Notes under the pieces: model-generated
The model's database searches: none
Seen by the model: only the letters and a program-made list of their open reading frames with translations
What the model was told of the DNA's origin: nothing
NCBI RefSeq assembly: GCF_004217555.1
Contig: NZ_SHKW01000001.1
Location: forward strand, 1,612,001-1,676,000
From: Edaphobacter modestus
GTDB lineage: Bacteria > Acidobacteriota > Terriglobia > Terriglobales > Acidobacteriaceae
DNA length: 64,000 nucleotides
Reading direction: 5' to 3'
In this document: piece by piece, positions 62,571 through 64,000 of the stretch
How positions within the stretch are numbered: the first letter of the stretch is position 1
How the letters are laid out: each line of letters begins with the position of its first letter
Translations under genes and position numbers: made by a program

Positions 62571-63162
62571 GATGTGGCGGCCTAAAGCAAAAACAACAGT
62601 AGTTTGTACCGTCTATATGGCTGTGAAGGCGAAAGCTAACAAGGAAGCGCGGCTATTCCTTGAAATCCCTGAGTATTTGGAATTTCGTGACGTGGTTCTC
62701 TTGCGATCCCGACGATAGGATGCATATTAATTTGTATCAACAACTTGCAGTTAGATATAAATCCCTCACTCTTCCAGATTCGCCTTCAAACTGAAGCTTG
62801 CCCTGTTTTACATGGCTATGGTTGCTACGTAGCTAAGGGAACTCCTTCACTCGTTAAGTAATCCACATTATTTTCGCCTATTATTCGCCCATGGGGTGCG
62901 AGCGGCACACCGCGACTGACAAATGGCCGGCAGGCAAAATCCATTGCACCGGCCGTAAGAACTGCGCCCCACAACAGCGCCTTCCACTTCAATTAAGACT
63001 GCAGGATGGGCAGAAGCTATAGAAACTGGGAGAGCGAGGCCATTGCTTAACAGATGTTGCGGCGAGGAAGGCGTTGCAGGCTGGAATAAGAGGCGACATG
63101 AAGGGTTGTTCTTAAAGCTGACAGACGATCTGTACCAGAAACTCCAGAGGAGATGACGACTC
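62571..63162. other. Mostly empty stretch with a 33-codon ORF
   Basis: Holds the second CAGTAGTTTGT motif and a short ORF (62617-62718; MAVKAKANKEARLFLEIPEY). That ORF may be a truncated gene start. I see nothing convincing in 62720-63162; a minus-strand frame (62868-63170) lacks protein-like features. Confidence 0.4.
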
Positions 63163-63447
63163 GTGACCACTACTTACAAACTCATTGCCATGCCGTTCCT
63201 GCTTTGCGAGGGAGAGTTCAAAGGATACCTAGAGACTGTTACATTCATTGCAACCGCCGAACACGCCACGCACAAGTGGTGGACAGTAAATGTCGGTACC
63301 TATGAGAGCGACTTTAGCAAGATCGTGTCACCCGAATTGGCGCGGCACGTGGTCGGGAAGCTGAAGGCAGGAGAGACAGTGGAGTTCCCCAACCGCTACG
63401 AGTTGGAAGAGGTGAAGGACAGGTTCGGTGGGAGCTGGAAGGATTAG
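63163..63447 (+). CDS. Small hypothetical protein
   Basis: 94 residues from a GTG at 63163. Soluble and protein-like: FLLCEGEFKGYLETVTFIAT, HATHKWWTVNVGTYESDF and AGETVEFPNRYELEEVKDRF. No family recognised. It is followed, convergently, by the MliC-like remnant. Confidence 0.55.
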   Translation: MTTTYKLIAMPFLLCEGEFKGYLETVTFIATAEHATHKWWTVNVGTYESDFSKIVSPELARHVVGKLKAGETVEFPNRYELEEVKDRFGGSWKD

Positions 63448-63551
63448 ATTCGATGGCTCGACGTTATCTCATCGCGGGTGGTGCTGGAGAATAGCCGCCT
63501 GGGCCCGGAGTCAAAGCTCTGATAAGAACCCTCTCCCGGATTCGTCCAATC

Positions 63552-63918
63552 CTACTGCTTGCAAGTCACGCTTGGCTGACCTGCCATTCTCTGTGATGTG
63601 AGTGTAGGTGCGCTGTCTCCGGGAACCAACCAGGTGAAATCGTCGGAGACATATTTTGCACCTGCAGTCGAAGAGACTCGGGAAAGCGTCATTGACTTCT
63701 TATCGGCGAGAGGAATGATCGCAACATTCCTGGTCTCGTCTTTGAGATATTCGATCAAGAATGACTTTTTGCTGAGGCCCATCTTTGTGCCTTCAATATC
63801 ACATTGATATCGCGCAACATTCTTAAATGACTTTCGACTTAGCCTCTACGTGTGTCGCTATTGATCCGGCAACGAATAGCATTCCAGCAACCGTGACTGC
63901 TCGTCTCCTCATCACCAT
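63552..63918 (-). pseudogene. MliC-like lysozyme inhibitor, frameshifted
   Basis: On the minus strand an ATG at 63918 (or 63912) starts a signal peptide (RRRAVTVAGMLFVAGSIATH) that stops at KSKVI. In another frame just after lie SFKNVARYQCDIEGTKMGLS and AKYVSDDFTWLVPGDS, ending in PSVTCKQ. That matches the MliC/PliC fold with its paired Cys. A single indel near 63830 divides signal from domain. If intact it would be a periplasmic inhibitor of C-type lysozyme. Confidence 0.65.
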
Positions 63919-64000
63919 AGCCGGCCTCTCTCGGCACAAATCTTATACTCCAGGTGCCGCGAAATGTCCTGCGCTTTATTAGTGTTCGATCCGATCGAAG

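Noticed and set aside
37602-64000. CRISPR array in the island
   Set aside because: I looked for regularly spaced repeats with unique spacers and found none; the only tandem repeats in the window are the 26-bp units at 31.0 kb, outside the island, with no spacers.

Overview
The window looks like a chromosomal segment of an acidobacterium of the Granulicella/Terriglobus/Edaphobacter type (Terriglobia). The inference rests on gene content and the feel of the proteins: a MoxR-DUF58-vWA-DUF4175 operon with DUF4159 proteins, an ActE-like cytochrome, GH92 mannosidase, CcmC/CcmD, an SpoIIE-type phosphatase, and a dispersed repeat next to ccmD of a kind I associate with this group. No 16S gene is present, so this is inference. 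Coding is on both strands. Several genes start at GTG or TTG, and many neighbours overlap by ATGA or TAATG.

Layout, core part (1-37.6 kb). A cut-off ammonium transporter lies at the left edge. It is followed by a small hypothetical protein, a secreted esterase-like hydrolase, GmhA, a TlpA-type thioredoxin protein, a lipoprotein, the wreck of an RND efflux operon (4.3-5.2 kb), tRNA-Asp(GTC), ribokinase, two secreted c-type cytochromes (one an ActE-like protein with two haem sites), a GH92 glycosidase and a PAS-GAF-GGDEF-EAL phosphodiesterase. Next come a divergent pair of operons: multicopper oxidase plus DUF4159 on the minus strand, and an eight-gene plus-strand operon from 16.0 to 30.0 kb (DUF4159, vWA, caspase-like protein, TPR-metallopeptidase, MoxR ATPase, DUF58, BatA-like vWA, DUF4175). 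After that come ccmC/ccmD, a YncE-like propeller lipoprotein, and a minus-strand unit of queG, yihY and rsbU-like phosphatase.

Layout, accessory part (37.5 kb to the right edge). tRNA-Ser(CGA) is followed immediately by a tyrosine integrase, the classic left end of an integrated island. The rest is mosaic: an HNH-like protein; a three-gene ABC-3C-type locus that seems broken; an IS91-family element and a separate 146-bp solo copy of its end; a two-gene cassette of large exported proteins; a 689-nt group II intron with no ORF; a KAP P-loop NTPase split by a frameshift; an Hcp-like / amidase / exported-protein trio that reads as a type VI secretion effector-immunity module; IS3 and IS5 fragments; a tail-collar protein; a LuxR-type regulator; a PD-(D/E)XK-like protein; a truncated HNH nuclease; a TylF-type methyltransferase; and frameshifted TonB-like and MliC-like genes. 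No right attachment site was found, so the island probably continues beyond the window.

The most interesting items are the Hcp-amidase-immunity trio, the ORF-less intron, the two-gene cassette lying between inward-facing IS-end-like repeats, the decayed ABC-3C and KAP loci, and the peptidase-like proteins built into the MoxR operon. Five loci in the island look broken by simple indels or truncations, which means either real decay or assembly error.
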